64,000 nt of DNA from Polytrichum commune (Eukaryota > Streptophyta > Polytrichopsida > Polytrichales > Polytrichaceae): contig OX485807.1 in the NCBI GenBank assembly GCA_950295325.1, positions 43,432,440 through 43,496,439 of the forward strand. Direction: 5' to 3'. The translations under genes were made by a program, and so were the position numbers. Shown piece after piece: positions 48,820 through 61,039 of the stretch. The notes below the pieces were generated by a model that searched no databases, was not told the origin of the DNA, and worked only from the letters and a program-made list of their open reading frames with translations. Each line of letters opens with the position of its first letter. The stretch's first letter is position 1.

Positions 48820-50270
48820 TGGGGATTAACTTTATTGCAAATTATGATGTTTTTGTTTTATTGGTATTGTATTTCATACAAATTACTTCTACCATATTTT
48901 GGTGTTCCACACATACAACAAAATGTGCATGTGTAGTGTGGTGCCGACAACAGCTATGAATTGAGAATTAAGAAAATATGAAGACAAACATTGTCCAAAA
49001 ATAACAAAGGATATGGGAGTACCTTTTGCATTGGCATTTGCATTTACCATGCACATTGCAAAACATTTAGGGGAGGGGGGACCAAACTAGAAGCATACTT
49101 GTTATGCATACTTTGTGGTGGAAACACCACTCTAGATGTGTGTTTTTCATATATAAACCTCAACCAAAGATGTATTTATATGAGAGATGCACTTCGCATC
49201 TAAGATTTTATTGTCATTCTTCTCATAGGGTTTCATAATGTCCACAATTCATACATAAAGTCTTTTGTTTACTTGAAACCTAATTATGGGCTCTTTCATG
49301 GCCCACCCCCTATCCTTGCAACCTATCAAGCTAAACCATAGGCTCATGTGCAGGCCACATTAAGTTGCATATGGGGGTTAGTTTCCGTCATAGAACCTTC
49401 ATGTGCAATTGTGCTCCAAGTACTTGAGTCACCTTCAACAATTGCTCCTTTGTATATCTCCCATGCCATAACATTATTTAGCATACAACTCTCGTTCAGT
49501 GGGTCCTCAAAATATAACAATGAGATGCTCAAAGCTACGTAGGGAGACTCAAATTCAACATGAACTCAACATCTCATTGTTATGCCCTGATGGCCCACGT
49601 CATTGAGTAGTGTTATGACTTCCAACAAACTTTGAGTTTAATGTTGTGTACAACATTAGAATTTTATCATAATTTCTATCAATTTTTCTTCACAATGTAA
49701 TGCCTCCACACAAATGTTCTTAGTTTGAACCACACATTCAAAAAGTATCATATGCTCTAACAAATTGCTTCCAATATTCTTAAGCACTATGAATACTCTT
49801 TCCTAATTGACGTTATGCTAGATAAAGGGCAATTAGGTGAATCTAGCTTGCACCCATTTGCCATCTTCCCAATGAGCATTATCTAATGCATATCTACTAC
49901 TAAGAGGACTGGACCAAGTTAACCTTGTGTAGGCAGATATGGGATTTAAGACAATGGGTCCCACGTTCATACCCTATTTCAGATCCTAAGTTTCTCTCAA
50001 GTTTAAGAGGTCCCAAAAGTTTCACCTAACTTTCAGAATAGGCTAGAAACATAAGTTTTCTCGAAGGAGGACAACCTAGAGCTTTTTGTGTGCCTAAACT
50101 TTACAAGTTTTGACCCAATTTTTTTTTAAAGTAGAATTATTTGTTTTCACCCCCAATCCCAAAAGGTACAAAACCTCTTACAATAGTCTCCACATGAATG
50201 TTGATACTCTAGTATTCTTTCCTTTGGTCCAATCTCATGATCCAATGTCAGTAAAACGCAAAAGGTTCCA
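48820..50270. other. Intergenic DNA, no feature seen
   Basis: A small inverted pair, aacaatgagatg (49,517) / catctcattgtt (49,569), is visible. No gene is supported. Confidence 0.5.
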
Positions 50271-50273
50271 ATT

Positions 50274-50278
50274 AAAAA
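50274..50278 (-). terminator. Pol III terminator of the tRNA pair
   Basis: On the - strand a run of five T lies 5 nt after the tRNA-Phe 3' end. It is the first T-run downstream of either tRNA gene. Confidence 0.7.
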
Positions 50279-50283
50279 GGACA

Positions 50284-50308
50284 TGCGGTGAGCGTGGATC
50301 GAACACGC

Positions 50309-50351
<43 letters not shown>

Positions 50352-50356
50352 CCCGC
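50284..50356 (-). tRNA. tRNA-Phe (GAA)
   Basis: This 73-nt gene has no intron. The - strand begins GCGGGGATAGCTCAGTTGGG and carries the anticodon loop CTGAAGA, a TTCGATC T-loop and discriminator A. The acceptor stem pairs except at position 5:68 (G-A), a mismatch that I recall in plant cytosolic tRNA-Phe. D-, anticodon and T-stems pair fully. The CCA end is not encoded. It lies 20 nt downstream of tRNA-Glu on the same strand. Confidence 0.97.
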
Positions 50357-50376
50357 AGAACTCACGACGGAGGTCA

Positions 50377-50449
50377 TTCCATAACCGGGACTCGAACCCG
50401 GGTCGCCTGGGTGAAAGCCAGGTATCCTAACCATCTAGACTATTATGGA
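50377..50449 (-). tRNA. tRNA-Glu (TTC)
   Basis: This 73-nt gene has no intron. The - strand begins TCCATAATAGTCTAGATGG and carries the anticodon loop CTTTCAC, so it reads GAA/GAG codons. The T-arm reads CCGGGTTCGAGTCCCGG. The seven acceptor pairs are all Watson-Crick (TCCATAA with TTATGGA). Between it and tRNA-Phe (50,357-50,376) there is no T-run, so Pol III may read through. Confidence 0.96.
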
Positions 50450-50617
50450 AGACACCTCAGCATGCCACGTGATCAACTTGGCCGACTGAGATTTGATGAC
50501 AGTGAGGGTATTCTAAGCCAATATATACAGCGAGCAAAGGACAATAACACACATTCCATTAAGCATCTCATTTTCTTTTTCCGAATGAGATCCACCACGG
50601 TGCAACAAACCACACTG

Positions 50618-51565
50618 AGCAACCTCGGTCTCCGATCAGGCTAAGATCAAACCAGCAAGCTTGATAGTACCTTTATGTAATTGTTGCAGAGCTTACAAGT
50701 TTTATGTGTGCATCATCAGCACATCACCAAGGAAAGGAGTGCGAAGTACATGACATGAACCTCGAAGCTGTTGGCCCCAGGGTTCGTGTATCCGGGTCTG
50801 CATCACTGCTGGAACAGGTAGGCGACACTTCAGATGACCAGCTCTAGCAACCTCGGTCTACTGTAAGTAGGTCAACATTCAACCAGCAGACATGAGGTTA
50901 CAATCACACATGGCTGCTGGTTGAATCTGTGACAGAGTGGGAAAAAGAAGGCGACCTTGGAAAAGACGTTGCATCATCAACAAACCTTCAAAGTGTGAAG
51001 AACATGGCGTCTTGTCTTGTGGGCCTCAGAACGAATGGTCGTTAGGTGCGTGTATTGTGGTCTGCATCGCTGCTCAGACAAGGTAGGTGGTGGTTAGGTC
51101 AGCGGAAGGACAGGTGAGGCACTCATTCCTGGATACTAGTGGGTAAAATATCTCATCACAAGGTTATGACTGGTACAGGGCAAAATTTTGAAGTAGGGCG
51201 CCGGAGGTCTAGAACTTGGTCTAGAAACAGGTAAATATTTAACCAGCAAGCATGGTTATATCTTGGTGTAATTCTGGCAGAGTTGGAAAAGAAGGTAACC
51301 TCGCAAAAGCACCACACAAGTTACATGCGTGGCATCATTAGCAAGCCTTCAAAGAAGGAAGTCTCAAAAGAACATGACGTCTTGTCTTGTGAACCTCGAA
51401 GCCAATGGCCCTGGGGTCTGCATCGCTGTTCGGACAGGTAGGTGGCGGTTAGGTCAATTCGAGGACAGGTAAGGCACTCGTTCCTGGATATAGTGGGTAA
51501 TAAGCATCTTCACAAGGTACAACAGAGGTTATGATTAGTACAGGGCAGAGTGTTGAAGCAGGGCA
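50618..51565. repeat. Three diverged tandem units of about 230-360 bp
   Basis: Units begin near 50,618, 50,846 and 51,202. Each contains, in order, aaccagca(a/g), a catcat.agca.gcc block, ggtctgcatc(g/a)ctg and caggtagg(t/c)g. The second and third also share gacgtcttgtcttgtg-like and ggcactc(a/g)ttcctggata phrases. Base composition is more balanced than in the repeat-rich flank. No reading frame runs through it. It might be part of a non-coding transcript or an old satellite-like block. Confidence 0.7.
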
Positions 51566-53001
51566 CCGGGGGGAGGCGTGGTGATACTCATCACAGATCA
51601 CAGGAAGACAGCAACTGCTATCATGACTCAGGAGTACAGCACCTGTTCTCACACGCTTGAAGTAGCTCCCAGGATGACAACTACAAGGACTTTCTGCATA
51701 ATGCCCGTATCCCTACCGTGAATGGTTATCCTCAATGCTAAGGAATAGGTAAGCATGTCAAGCTGGATGTACATGCAGAGCGATTGCTGTTGAAACAAAA
51801 TTCATAGGATGTTGAAGCACAAGGAAACAAAGAGTAGAGAAACCTGTGCACTTCATAGGAGGGTTCACTCCTTAATGTAGTGCACTTAGATCCTAAACCG
51901 TGGGTAAGACTTGCAGACTTAGTGGACAGCAGACTTGTTCTTCCTTCGTAACGAGTGCAAACCGTCATATCGAACTTGCAGAGGCTAATTACCATTAGAG
52001 TCGCTTGGGCTCTGTAGTCTTACCCATGAGGGTCTTAAGAGAGAATGAAATTGATGAAAGAAAGAATAGTCTATCTTACTACAGCAAGGCTTTTGAAATA
52101 GCTCCGTACCAACTGAAGAGGTTTCGAAAAGCTTATCCTCTCTTGATCCAAGGTTAAATATCTCACTGAAGAACTAGTGTAAGATGAAGATTGGCCTGGG
52201 CAACCAGGCCTCGAGGTCAAGCAACTGGGAAGCAACTGTTACTAACAAAAATGGGAGGATCCTGCTCTTACTCAAATTGGAGAGCAATCAGCTCTAAGAA
52301 TGAAATTGTAGATCTAAACAAGATGAACTAGACCTTTTCCCAAAAATCTAATATAGTGATACACAATATTCTACAATAAAGCAGTTCTGGAAGGTCAAAC
52401 CTGGGTAAGAATCAGGACTGCTTGTAAGAATCTTCAGGCTCATATCCTGAATCGAGAGCGCGCAGCTCCGTCATGTCCAGTGGCATTATGAGGTAATAGT
52501 ATGATGCTCCACAACACCCAACCTATCTCTCCCTGCGTTACCTTCTACCTAATCAGTCAAAAATGCCCATTCATGTGGTGATTATGGGGAAAGACACTAG
52601 TCAATAGATAGTTTGGAGTGTTCAACAAGCTCCAAGACTCTTTGTTTTGGGTGGCACAAAAAGACAATTGTGTCCCTGCACCGAGATCGACTACCTGGTA
52701 ATCATCCCCTTTTTTCCACAATCTTGCGAGATCTATCCAACAGCACTACTCAGAAATGCCATTCTCAGGAGCTTGTGCTTCTGTTGAAGATCCAGATGCT
52801 TGTCACCCAAACCTCTTCGAGCACCCTCCATCATCTTCGTGAGTTTGAGATATCCAAGATCCTGCCTTTGCAATCAGTGTCAAGACCTCATCATTGCTGC
52901 CCACCTCTGAATGAAACTTGAGAATCTCGGGGTTCATCACCTCAGGAAATTGACCTATTGCAGCGTCCCTTAAAGCAGGAGAGAGCCCAGTCTGGCGGGC
53001 A
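51566..53001. other. 3' flank of the receptor kinase gene
   Basis: This lies downstream of the kinase stop codon on the - strand. No protein is recognised. The 3' UTR probably occupies part of 52,500-53,001. I see no clear AATAAA on the - strand. Confidence 0.4.
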
Positions 53002-56000
53002 TTATCTGCCTTCTTGCAAGTCTTCAGATATTACTGTAGTTCTTGACAATGGATCGTTCTCAATTCCAATTAGACCTGAGAAGGGGCCTGAAGAGAACAT
53101 TGATGAAGAGCCATCTGAACCGAAAGTGGTCACTGTGGGCCTGTGTGTGTGCTTTGTGGTCGCAAATGATCTGTTTGATGCACTGGCAGATGTGGGTGTA
53201 TCCACAGGACCTTCTTTCTCACCTTCACTGCTTAGACCTCGTTCTGCGTCGCGGCTGGATCCATATTCATGAGTGCGAGTCACTGATTTGAGTGTCTGAA
53301 CAACTTCACCCATCGTTGGCCGTTGACTCCACTCAGGAGCTACACATCCGCCAGCAACAGTTGCTACTTGGGCAAAGTCATCCGCAGGGTACTTGCCTCC
53401 CATCCGCGGATCTGCAAGCTCATGCAGCCTGCTCCTGTCATGGATCAACGGACGTGCCTGCATGACAGACACGGGTGAAAAGGATAAACAAATACTTTCG
53501 TTCCATCAGCTTCTTGAATATAAATTAAAAAGAGATCAAACACCGTGTTTCATTATGTAATAAGAAATAGAACTTACCCAAGCCACTATGTTTTCCCCTC
53601 CAGGGGGCTGTGAATAATCCACTGGCTTTCTTCCTGAAAGCAACTCAAGTAGCACAACTCCATAGCTGTAGACATCACTTTTCACCAGAAGGTGCCCAGT
53701 CATAGCATACTCGGGTGCAACATACCTGTAATAGAAGTAGAAGGCAAAACCAGAAATTGTTAGAATGTAGAACCGTTAAGTAATTTATGTCTCAAATCAA
53801 TGGTTCTCCAAAGTGTACAAACCATGACACTAGAAATGAAAAGGACACCTAAAGTGATGCACTGGGGGTCTCTCTCTCTAGCTCATCTCAACACCGACCT
53901 TTTTCTAGTCTCCTCTAGACAGTAACAGCCAATTCTCTAGCCTCAAACCTGTCAATACTATAGACCCAACAATCTATTCTGTTTGAGGTGAAAAAAAATT
54001 AATGTAAAATTCTAATAGAAATGTGAACATCACCCAAAAGTGCCCATCACTCGTGTAGACACGTAGTCTTGTTGGCCTTCAGGAGCTGAGCGGGCAAGTC
54101 CAAAATCGGCGACTTTGGGATTAAAATTATGCTCAAGTAATATGTTGGACGCCTTAAAGTCCCTGTGAATCACACAGGGTTGAGAGTCTTCATGCAAATA
54201 AGCCAGTCCCCGTGCTGCTCCTAAAGCTATCTTCATTCGAGTATTCCAATCAAGTGGACCACGTGTCATGCTCAAAGGACCTGCACATCAAGCAGCAGTA
54301 ATTAATCTTAAGAAGTAGCTTACATATTAAGAACAACGGTAGCAGGGAGAGGAAGTAAAAGATTATCATAATGAGGTCATACAACCTCCTCTGATTAAAT
54401 TAGTGCGCACATGTACTGCAGTAGTAGTGTTTCTAGAGGCCATGTGTAATTGAATATATATCAATCTTTGGAAGCATCAGTTCCATACCACATAATTTGA
54501 GCATTCTAGAGGAATACCTTAAATTTTAAGTTTCTGGTAGATTTTCAGATATCTCATAATATACAGCATTGACCACGAGACCTTTTGTGCACATACATTG
54601 ATGAGTAGTTTTGAGCAATAAACGTCTCCCACAATCATGTAAAGCAACAGATTACCCACATCAATAACTCTCCAAAGCCCTTACCATGCAGCCAGGATTC
54701 CAGACTTCCATTTGGAACTAGTTCATAACATAAGAGTTGTTGAAGAGGCTCTAGTGAACAGTAGAACCCCAGCAGTTTGACCAAGTGGCGGTGATGGAGC
54801 CGGCTAAGCATCTCCACCTCCACCAAAAACTCCTTATCTCCCTGGTTACCTCCGGTGGTCAACTTTTTAATGGCTACTTCTGTTCCATCCTTCAATATAC
54901 CTTTGTACACCTTGCCAAAGCCCCCTTCTCCAATGAAGAATTCTGGAGAAAAATCATTGGTAGCTTCCTGCAGCTCTTCATAGGAGAAATCTCGTGTGTT
55001 TGAAGGCCTAGGAAATGACTTCTCTCGTGTTGTAATCATTCTATGCGAAGATGGTTCTGGAGGGGTCGGCACTGCACTCACTGCTGCAGCTGGAGGCATC
55101 AAGTTAGGTGAGGCAATTTCACTTGCACGACGCAATGACCAACAAGAAAGAGGAAAGTGTTGATGAAAGTGTTGGAATGCGTGTGCTCTGTAACAGATAA
55201 CCTGATATTACAACCAACGAAAGTGGTAGAAAAAGAAATTAGTTATTTTTAAAAGTAATTATTGTATTGGTAGGCACCTCTTTGATCACTGATTATTATG
55301 CTCCAAAGTTTGACAAACTCATCGTAAAAAATCAAAAAAGACCAGTCTCCTTGCCAAGTATACAGTACATATCTAAAATTTTCAAGTTCAAATTCATGAG
55401 CAAATTACTAAGCTTCAAAATATCGAACCTTTGCTGGCAGACTCAGGGTTCTTGACGTTCTTTCTCTTTTTCATAAGGATCCTCCAGATTATGCAGCCTA
55501 AGATGAAGAGAAAGAGCGAGCCACCACCCACAACTACACCAATCAACCATGTATGCCAGCGTGTGTTCGAAGAAGGTGCACTTGCAGTTGATGGCTTCCC
55601 ACCTTGAGAGGGACCTGGAGATACTGGCGCAATGCCCGGACCTTGGGCAGCTGCAACACATGCATAAGTCAAGTTTCATCATGAAGGATGCAGACAAGCT
55701 CGACATTCACAGATCTTATGTCCGCCTTATCAAATTGGAATAATCAGACAAAATTGTAAATAGAACATCCTGTCCGCATTTCTCAGGAGATAGTGAAGAT
55801 TCCTTTAAAGATAGTCATTCAGCAACAGTGAATCGCTCTTGTGCATACAGAATGTCACTCACCAGTTGGTGGCGAAGGTGGCATGTATGCAGTGATGTTT
55901 ACTACTGTGTAGTTGCTGAACAGCACAGAGCTGAAGCTCACTGAATGAGTGGAAAGGGACTTGTTGATCTTTGAAATTTCGTCCGTGGAGAAACTTAAAC

Positions 56001-57584
56001 CCACAAGGGGGCCAATATTAACCACCATGTTAAGGGAAAAGTTATTGCCGAACTGAAAGGCCTGGATCTGAACCTGTACATCCTCTAGTTTCAGCTGCGA
56101 CGCTAACTCGTGCTGAAATTGAGATGTCAAATTGGTAAATGCACTAGAGGCATTGTCCATCTCAAAAGTCACCTTTATTGGATAGACACACTCGCAATCC
56201 GAGGCTTTTGATCCAGGTCTGACGATCATGTTGGTGGTGCAGCATCCTGGAGAATAAACTACAACGATTAATCAAGATGATTGAATGCTTATGGCAGTAA
56301 GCGACAATACAAAAACCCCTGGAGTAATGTAAAACCTTGCCTTGAAGACCTAACCCTTTTGTCTTCTAAGCCCTTCAATACATACTATCATCCCAAGAGA
56401 GGTATAGAAATTGACATTTGGACAATGTAGTTAGTTTCTTGCAGATTTCAACCTCACCAGCTGTACTAAACTCGACAGGATCAATCAAACAAGTGAACAG
56501 AATCGACAGTGTCACCAAAAAACATACCTGGAGGAGGAGCCACCTGAGCCGTGGGAGAAGGAGCGGAAATGTTTGGTGACGGAGTAGGCGCACCGAGGAA
56601 TCTGGGCGGTGCTGATGAGGGGACTGAGACAGGTGGGCTGACATTTGAACTGGGAGTCGCGGCGCCTGGTGCCTGCGCTGCTGGGGATGGCCCCAGGATT
56701 GGAGAAAAAGGACTAAGAGAGGGTGGTGAAGCACCCGACGCAGGACCCCGAGAAATAGGAACCGCAGGTGGAGGCTGTAAGGGTGCTTGAGGAGGAGGAC
56801 CAGCGGGAGTGCTAGACAGAGGAGCTCCAGAAGGGGGAGGGAACGCCCCAGGAGCAGGTGCTTGTATTAAAGGGGATGATGGCGTAGGAGCTGTAACTCC
56901 AGGCTGGGAAACACGAATGAGGGAACGGGCAATCGGATTTGGAAGTAGCCGCCTCTCACGTGCCACAGCTGCAAGTATTCATCAGAAAAAGCAGAGAGTG
57001 TCAAATTCATAGTGTAGAATGATTAGTAGAACCTTAACAATTTCGGTGGTAATTGTTCGTTGAGGCATTTGTGAGACATTTATGTGCGCAACTTGTTACT
57101 CGGTGATCGATTGACTCGTTGATCAATGCAACTCCAAAGCAAATACGTTTCAAAGCCGCTTAATATAGGAATGCAGTTATGCCAGATAGACAAACCATCA
57201 AACTTGAATGTGACGGTTGAATTTTCACGTTCAAGTGTGCGATGGAAAGCAATAAAAACATCCCATTGAATTACATAGGACCTTCCACACCTTCCCGACT
57301 CATCTATTTATCAAATGCGACATCTATCCGCATCGCCTCCTTGCTTAAGGCAACAGATCTCCTTCAATAAAAACGATCTAGCAATATCTTTGGGCAATTG
57401 AAACCGGTTTAGGGGCCTTTGTCAAGTGCCAGTCCTACCTCGCTTAAGTGTCAGCAAGCGTAAGAGATAATCCACTTGTTCACATACCTGGAAGTGTCCG
57501 TCCACCGTACACCTCTTCTTGCAAAATGGAGAAGAAGAGAGCGCAGATCCCGATTATCAACACATTCGAGAGCCACCAAGACAT
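53002..57584 (-). CDS. ALE2: ALE2-like receptor serine/threonine kinase (8 exons, 799 aa)
   Basis: Exons in transcript order: 57584-57488, 56968-56528, 56246-55863, 55650-55429, 55089-54685, 54280-54034, 53725-53578, 53457-53002; introns are GT-AG and the sum is 800 codons. It is a plasma-membrane receptor kinase; Arabidopsis ALE2 acts in epidermal and cuticle specification. Residues 1-27 are a signal peptide ([20 protein letters not shown]). A proline/serine-rich wall-facing segment lies at about 50-180 and the ALE2-type ectodomain at 180-305 ([13 protein letters not shown]...[13 protein letters not shown]). The membrane span is about 342-365 ([20 protein letters not shown]) and the kinase about 420-690. 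The kinase has GEGGFGKV (about 434), VAIKK lysine (about 455), [11 protein letters not shown] (HRD about 555), VADFGLA (DFG about 575) and [12 protein letters not shown]. All catalytic residues are present, so it should be an active RD kinase. A Ser/Thr-rich tail ends the protein. Exon 5 could also start at 55083, removing two residues. PERK kinases share the proline-rich layout but not the CC/CECVYPI ectodomain. Confidence 0.9.
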
Positions 57585-58990
57585 AGCTGCTTCTCAGACA
57601 ACAGTATGCAGACCTTCCCTGTAGTCAACTATGTCATTGACGACCCTTGGTAAACCTTCACTGTTGTCCAAGGGTTTGTTGTCCAAACCGCAACAATTGG
57701 ACAATGAGCCTCTTCTTTTCTCCTTTTCTTTTTCTCCCGCGGAGCAGATCACCCTTCCCAACTCTACAGCAATGTAGTTCAGTAATGCTCCAGCTATCTA
57801 TTTCTCTGGTGTCGCTTGCCAACAGTACAGGAGCTTGCATGTCGGGGGGCATGATTTTGAAATACAGTACTAGCGTATCCTTCTTCAACCACCTTCGGTT
57901 CCTCTTCAGCATTGAAGTGCCACCCTTCTTACACTGCATTTACAACCGCAAGAAATAACAATCTGGCCCTTTCGACTTCAACTACCTCGCAACCTCTCTT
58001 CGTCAATGATCTCATTTGAAAAACCTTATTCATAGTATCCGCCACTTGCGACTCTCTCAAGCCCTCGCAGGTCCAAATACACCTTTTCCTTATTGAATCG
58101 CGTTGACAAATTTCACTACGTGTTTTGAAATGTAGGTTCTGCTCATTCGGTCCCTTGCTTCTCTTCGCTTTTCTCAAGGCAATCGTCAATGCTTCCCGTG
58201 AAGCGAATCGATGTTCGTTCAGAGGCAGCAATTCCAGCGGTAATTCTGATCGGCGAAATCGACAGATTACTCCGCTTCGAGTAGGGTCGATGATAGTAAT
58301 ATTAGTCTTTCCAGCTCGCATTGCTTCTAAATGATGCATTCCTTGTCGATTTCCGCATGATATCTGCTTGTTATCTGCTTCTTTGTGCGCCAGTGAGATC
58401 GCGCTACTAGGCTGGTGTAAACTTTAAGCTATAAATGGAAGCACCAGTGAAACTTATACTTAAGCCTCAGTGTTCAAACCAAGAGAGATCTGTATGTGGA
58501 ACTCGACAGCGGAAATCCTTTAATATGTATAAGGAACGGAGTGGTGCTAAGCTTATTTACTTTTTTGAGAATGGAGAACAAACATACCGAGGGGCGTTCG
58601 CCATGGTCCTACATTGCTAATACACATGGAGAATGCAACTACACCCTAGATTCCAGCTCCCTCGCAGATGAATCAAATTATGAATAACCCCGCAAATCAA
58701 TCAAACCTTTCCCCAGGGAGTACTATTTTCATGCACTACACGTTCTAATTACAACCCTCTTTTTGAGACTTTATGTGCTTCCAGGAGCCGCCAATCCTAC
58801 TTCTACGTAAATTCAGATGATGTAGGAGTAAGATATCATAAAGAGAATCAGCTAGAGTGAGGCGAGTGCAACCTTTATGCTACCCGGACTGCCTACACAA
58901 AATCCAATCAGAACAAAGCCCCCCATGAGTGCTGACGAACAGGTTACAACCAGAATTACCGCTGACAGAATGCTGTCAGACAAAAGAGGA
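57585..58990. other. 5' flank of the receptor kinase gene
   Basis: This presumably holds the promoter and 5' UTR on the - strand. A 136-codon open frame (58,339-57,929, -; MHHLEAMRAGKTNITIIDPT...) is rich in Arg/Glu and matches nothing I recognise. It could be an upstream exon of another transcript or chance. Confidence 0.35.
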
Positions 58991-58991
58991 C

Positions 58992-59441
58992 GACCGAATC
59001 CATGCCCCGCGGAGAAGAGACACAATCGAGAACACAACAATCATAGCACCGGAGTCGAAAGAGCTTGATTGATAACAACAAACTCTCACAGGCAACCTAC
59101 GGCACCGCACCAATGCCAGAGCTAGAGCTTAGAGCTCTGGTCCATCACACCAAATGTGCCACCGCTACAAGCTCCACTCACACAAACACGCTACTACTAA
59201 CCTTAGGCCACAATCCGACCGAATCCATGCCCCGGGGAGTAGAGATAGAATCGAGAACGCAACGATAGCACCAGAACCGCAGCCCTTGATTAATAACAAG
59301 CTCTCACACACACAGACAACCTACGGCACCGCACCAATGCCAGAGCCAGAAGAGCTCCGGTCCATCATACCAAGTGGCATCTCAACCGCTACGAGCTCCA
59401 CTTACACCAACACACTCCTACTAACCTTAGGCCACAACCCG
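58992..59441. repeat. 225-bp tandem duplication
   Basis: Two units start with gaccgaatccatgcccc at 58,992 and 59,217. Both contain acctacggcaccgcaccaat, then gctccact(c/t)aca and ctactaaccttaggccaca. Small substitutions and short indels separate them. Open frames on the + strand are broken and no protein is recognised. Confidence 0.82.
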
Positions 59442-60100
59442 CTGCCTCCCTGCAATGCAAGAGGCAGCGTCCCCGATCACTAGGGCTCCAACCTAGGTCC
59501 CCACGCCTCCCCTAACATCACAAACCTCGCTCCACTGCATCCAAACCAATCCAAGCCTCACCCTTGCCTGACCAAATCCTTACCAGGTAGTACTACGCAC
59601 AGATCAGGCTTGAGACAAGCGACACGAGAGTCTCTCCCGCAGCACGGCTGCTGGTCTCTCCAGCCTGGCGCCAGCAGGCAATGACAACCGATCGCATAGT
59701 AGCAACCTGTAAGCACGACGACCTAAGGCTTTGTCTATCTGTGGCGCCTTGTTCCCTAACAACGCTTCCAACTGCGACTACGAGCGCGAAACTGAGCCGT
59801 TTCGCACGCTAGAGGGGTTCGTGGGCTCGCGGGCACGAGGGGCACGCGGATGCGATGGTTGGGGGGTGGGAGAGTGCGGCGATCGAGGGCCACAAGCGCT
59901 GTGGAAGTTCGTCCATGGCGATGGCGGAGGGGAGCAGGACGTAGCGAACAGAAGAAGGTGAAGAAGGAGAAGGAGGAGAAGGAGAGGAAGGGGAGAGGAA
60001 AGGGGGACCGCGCCTACAGCCCCCTCTGGAATGTCGCCTCTGGGTACATTTGGGGAGAGAGCTCACTCATTCACTGGCACCACACTCATGGTGAATCCCA
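59442..60100. other. GC-rich, CpG-containing segment
   Basis: The stretch 59,730-60,030 is strikingly GC-rich, with many CpG (gcgcgaaactgag, gggctcgcgggcacg), followed by a purine-rich gaagaaggagaaggagg run. Frames on both strands are short and unrecognised. It may be a promoter or first-exon region of an unannotated transcript, or a GC-rich repeat end. Confidence 0.4.
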
Positions 60101-60611
60101 TGTGGCACCCCCCCCCCCCTCCCTCTCTGGCTATATCTTTCCCCTACATTTCTTTTTCTGTATTTTTGAATGGAAACTCCACACACCCCTCGCCTGTCAC
60201 TTTCACCGCCACATGGCGCCCTATAATTGGAAAGACCCAGGGTGGTAAAAAGTCATACCCCTCTCCAACACTCACTCTTTCAAAGACTACAGTTAGGAGC
60301 ATCATCGTGAAACCAAGCCCGCCCCCCAAAACCAACATCGTCGACATCTTGCTAATAAGTACATATTGGTTACGAGAATGTTCACCGTGGGAACATTTGG
60401 TGCACCTAACATTTCGGGTTATAACTACAATTCTCACTTTAAAAATTTTGTATTTGTTTCAATGTTGGAAAGGAAAAACATAAAAATTGCAGTATACTTC
60501 GTCTTTTTTTTCCTACCTGGAATTGATTTTGTCGGATTCGTATACCTACCACATGTATGCCAAATTCCTTAACTTCTTGGTTTAAAGTGTTGCTATCTTA
60601 GAGGAGGTAAC

Positions 60612-61026
60612 CACGGGGAGGTCACTCCATTGTAAAGTTGAACAACCATGTGCAAACACTTTACATGTAAAAAACCCTACTTTTTACATAAAACATCACC
60701 AAAATGGGTCAAAATTTTATCAATTTTTTGTTCCCCATGCGTAAGATATACACGGTACCTATTACATAGTAAAAAGTGATAAATAAATTTGATGATTTTT
60801 TTTTTTAACATACCGTTTCTGACTAGAATGACGCATAATTGAACTAAAACATTTACTACAAAAAATGACAATGACTAAAATTTTCAAAGAATTATACAAA
60901 TGATACTATCAATGGTTATGTATATGTAGAAAAAATATCATAAAATTATGTATGGCATTTAATAAAGGAGTAGCAAACTTTGTTCGCACGTGGTGTTCAA
61001 CTTGACAATGGAGTGACATCCCCGTG
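60612..61026. mobile_element. 415-bp MITE, copy B, 8-bp target duplication
   Basis: The ends are cacggggaggtcactccatt and, reverse-complemented, cacggggatgtcactccatt; the inverted repeat continues inward for about 40 bp (aagttgaaca..., catgtgc/cacgtgc). The flanks gaggtaac (60,604-60,611) and aatgtaac (61,027-61,034) match at six of eight positions. It is the partner of 6802-7197. The interior is AT-rich with no coding capacity. Confidence 0.85.
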
Positions 61027-61039
61027 AATGTAACAGTCT

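Noticed and set aside
56551-56790. Glycine-rich + strand frame
   Set aside because: It is the antisense shadow of the proline-rich exon of the receptor kinase.
57929-58339. 136-codon - strand frame as a definite gene
   Set aside because: It has no recognisable motif, and no splice or neighbour evidence supports it. It was left as unassigned 5' flank of the kinase gene.
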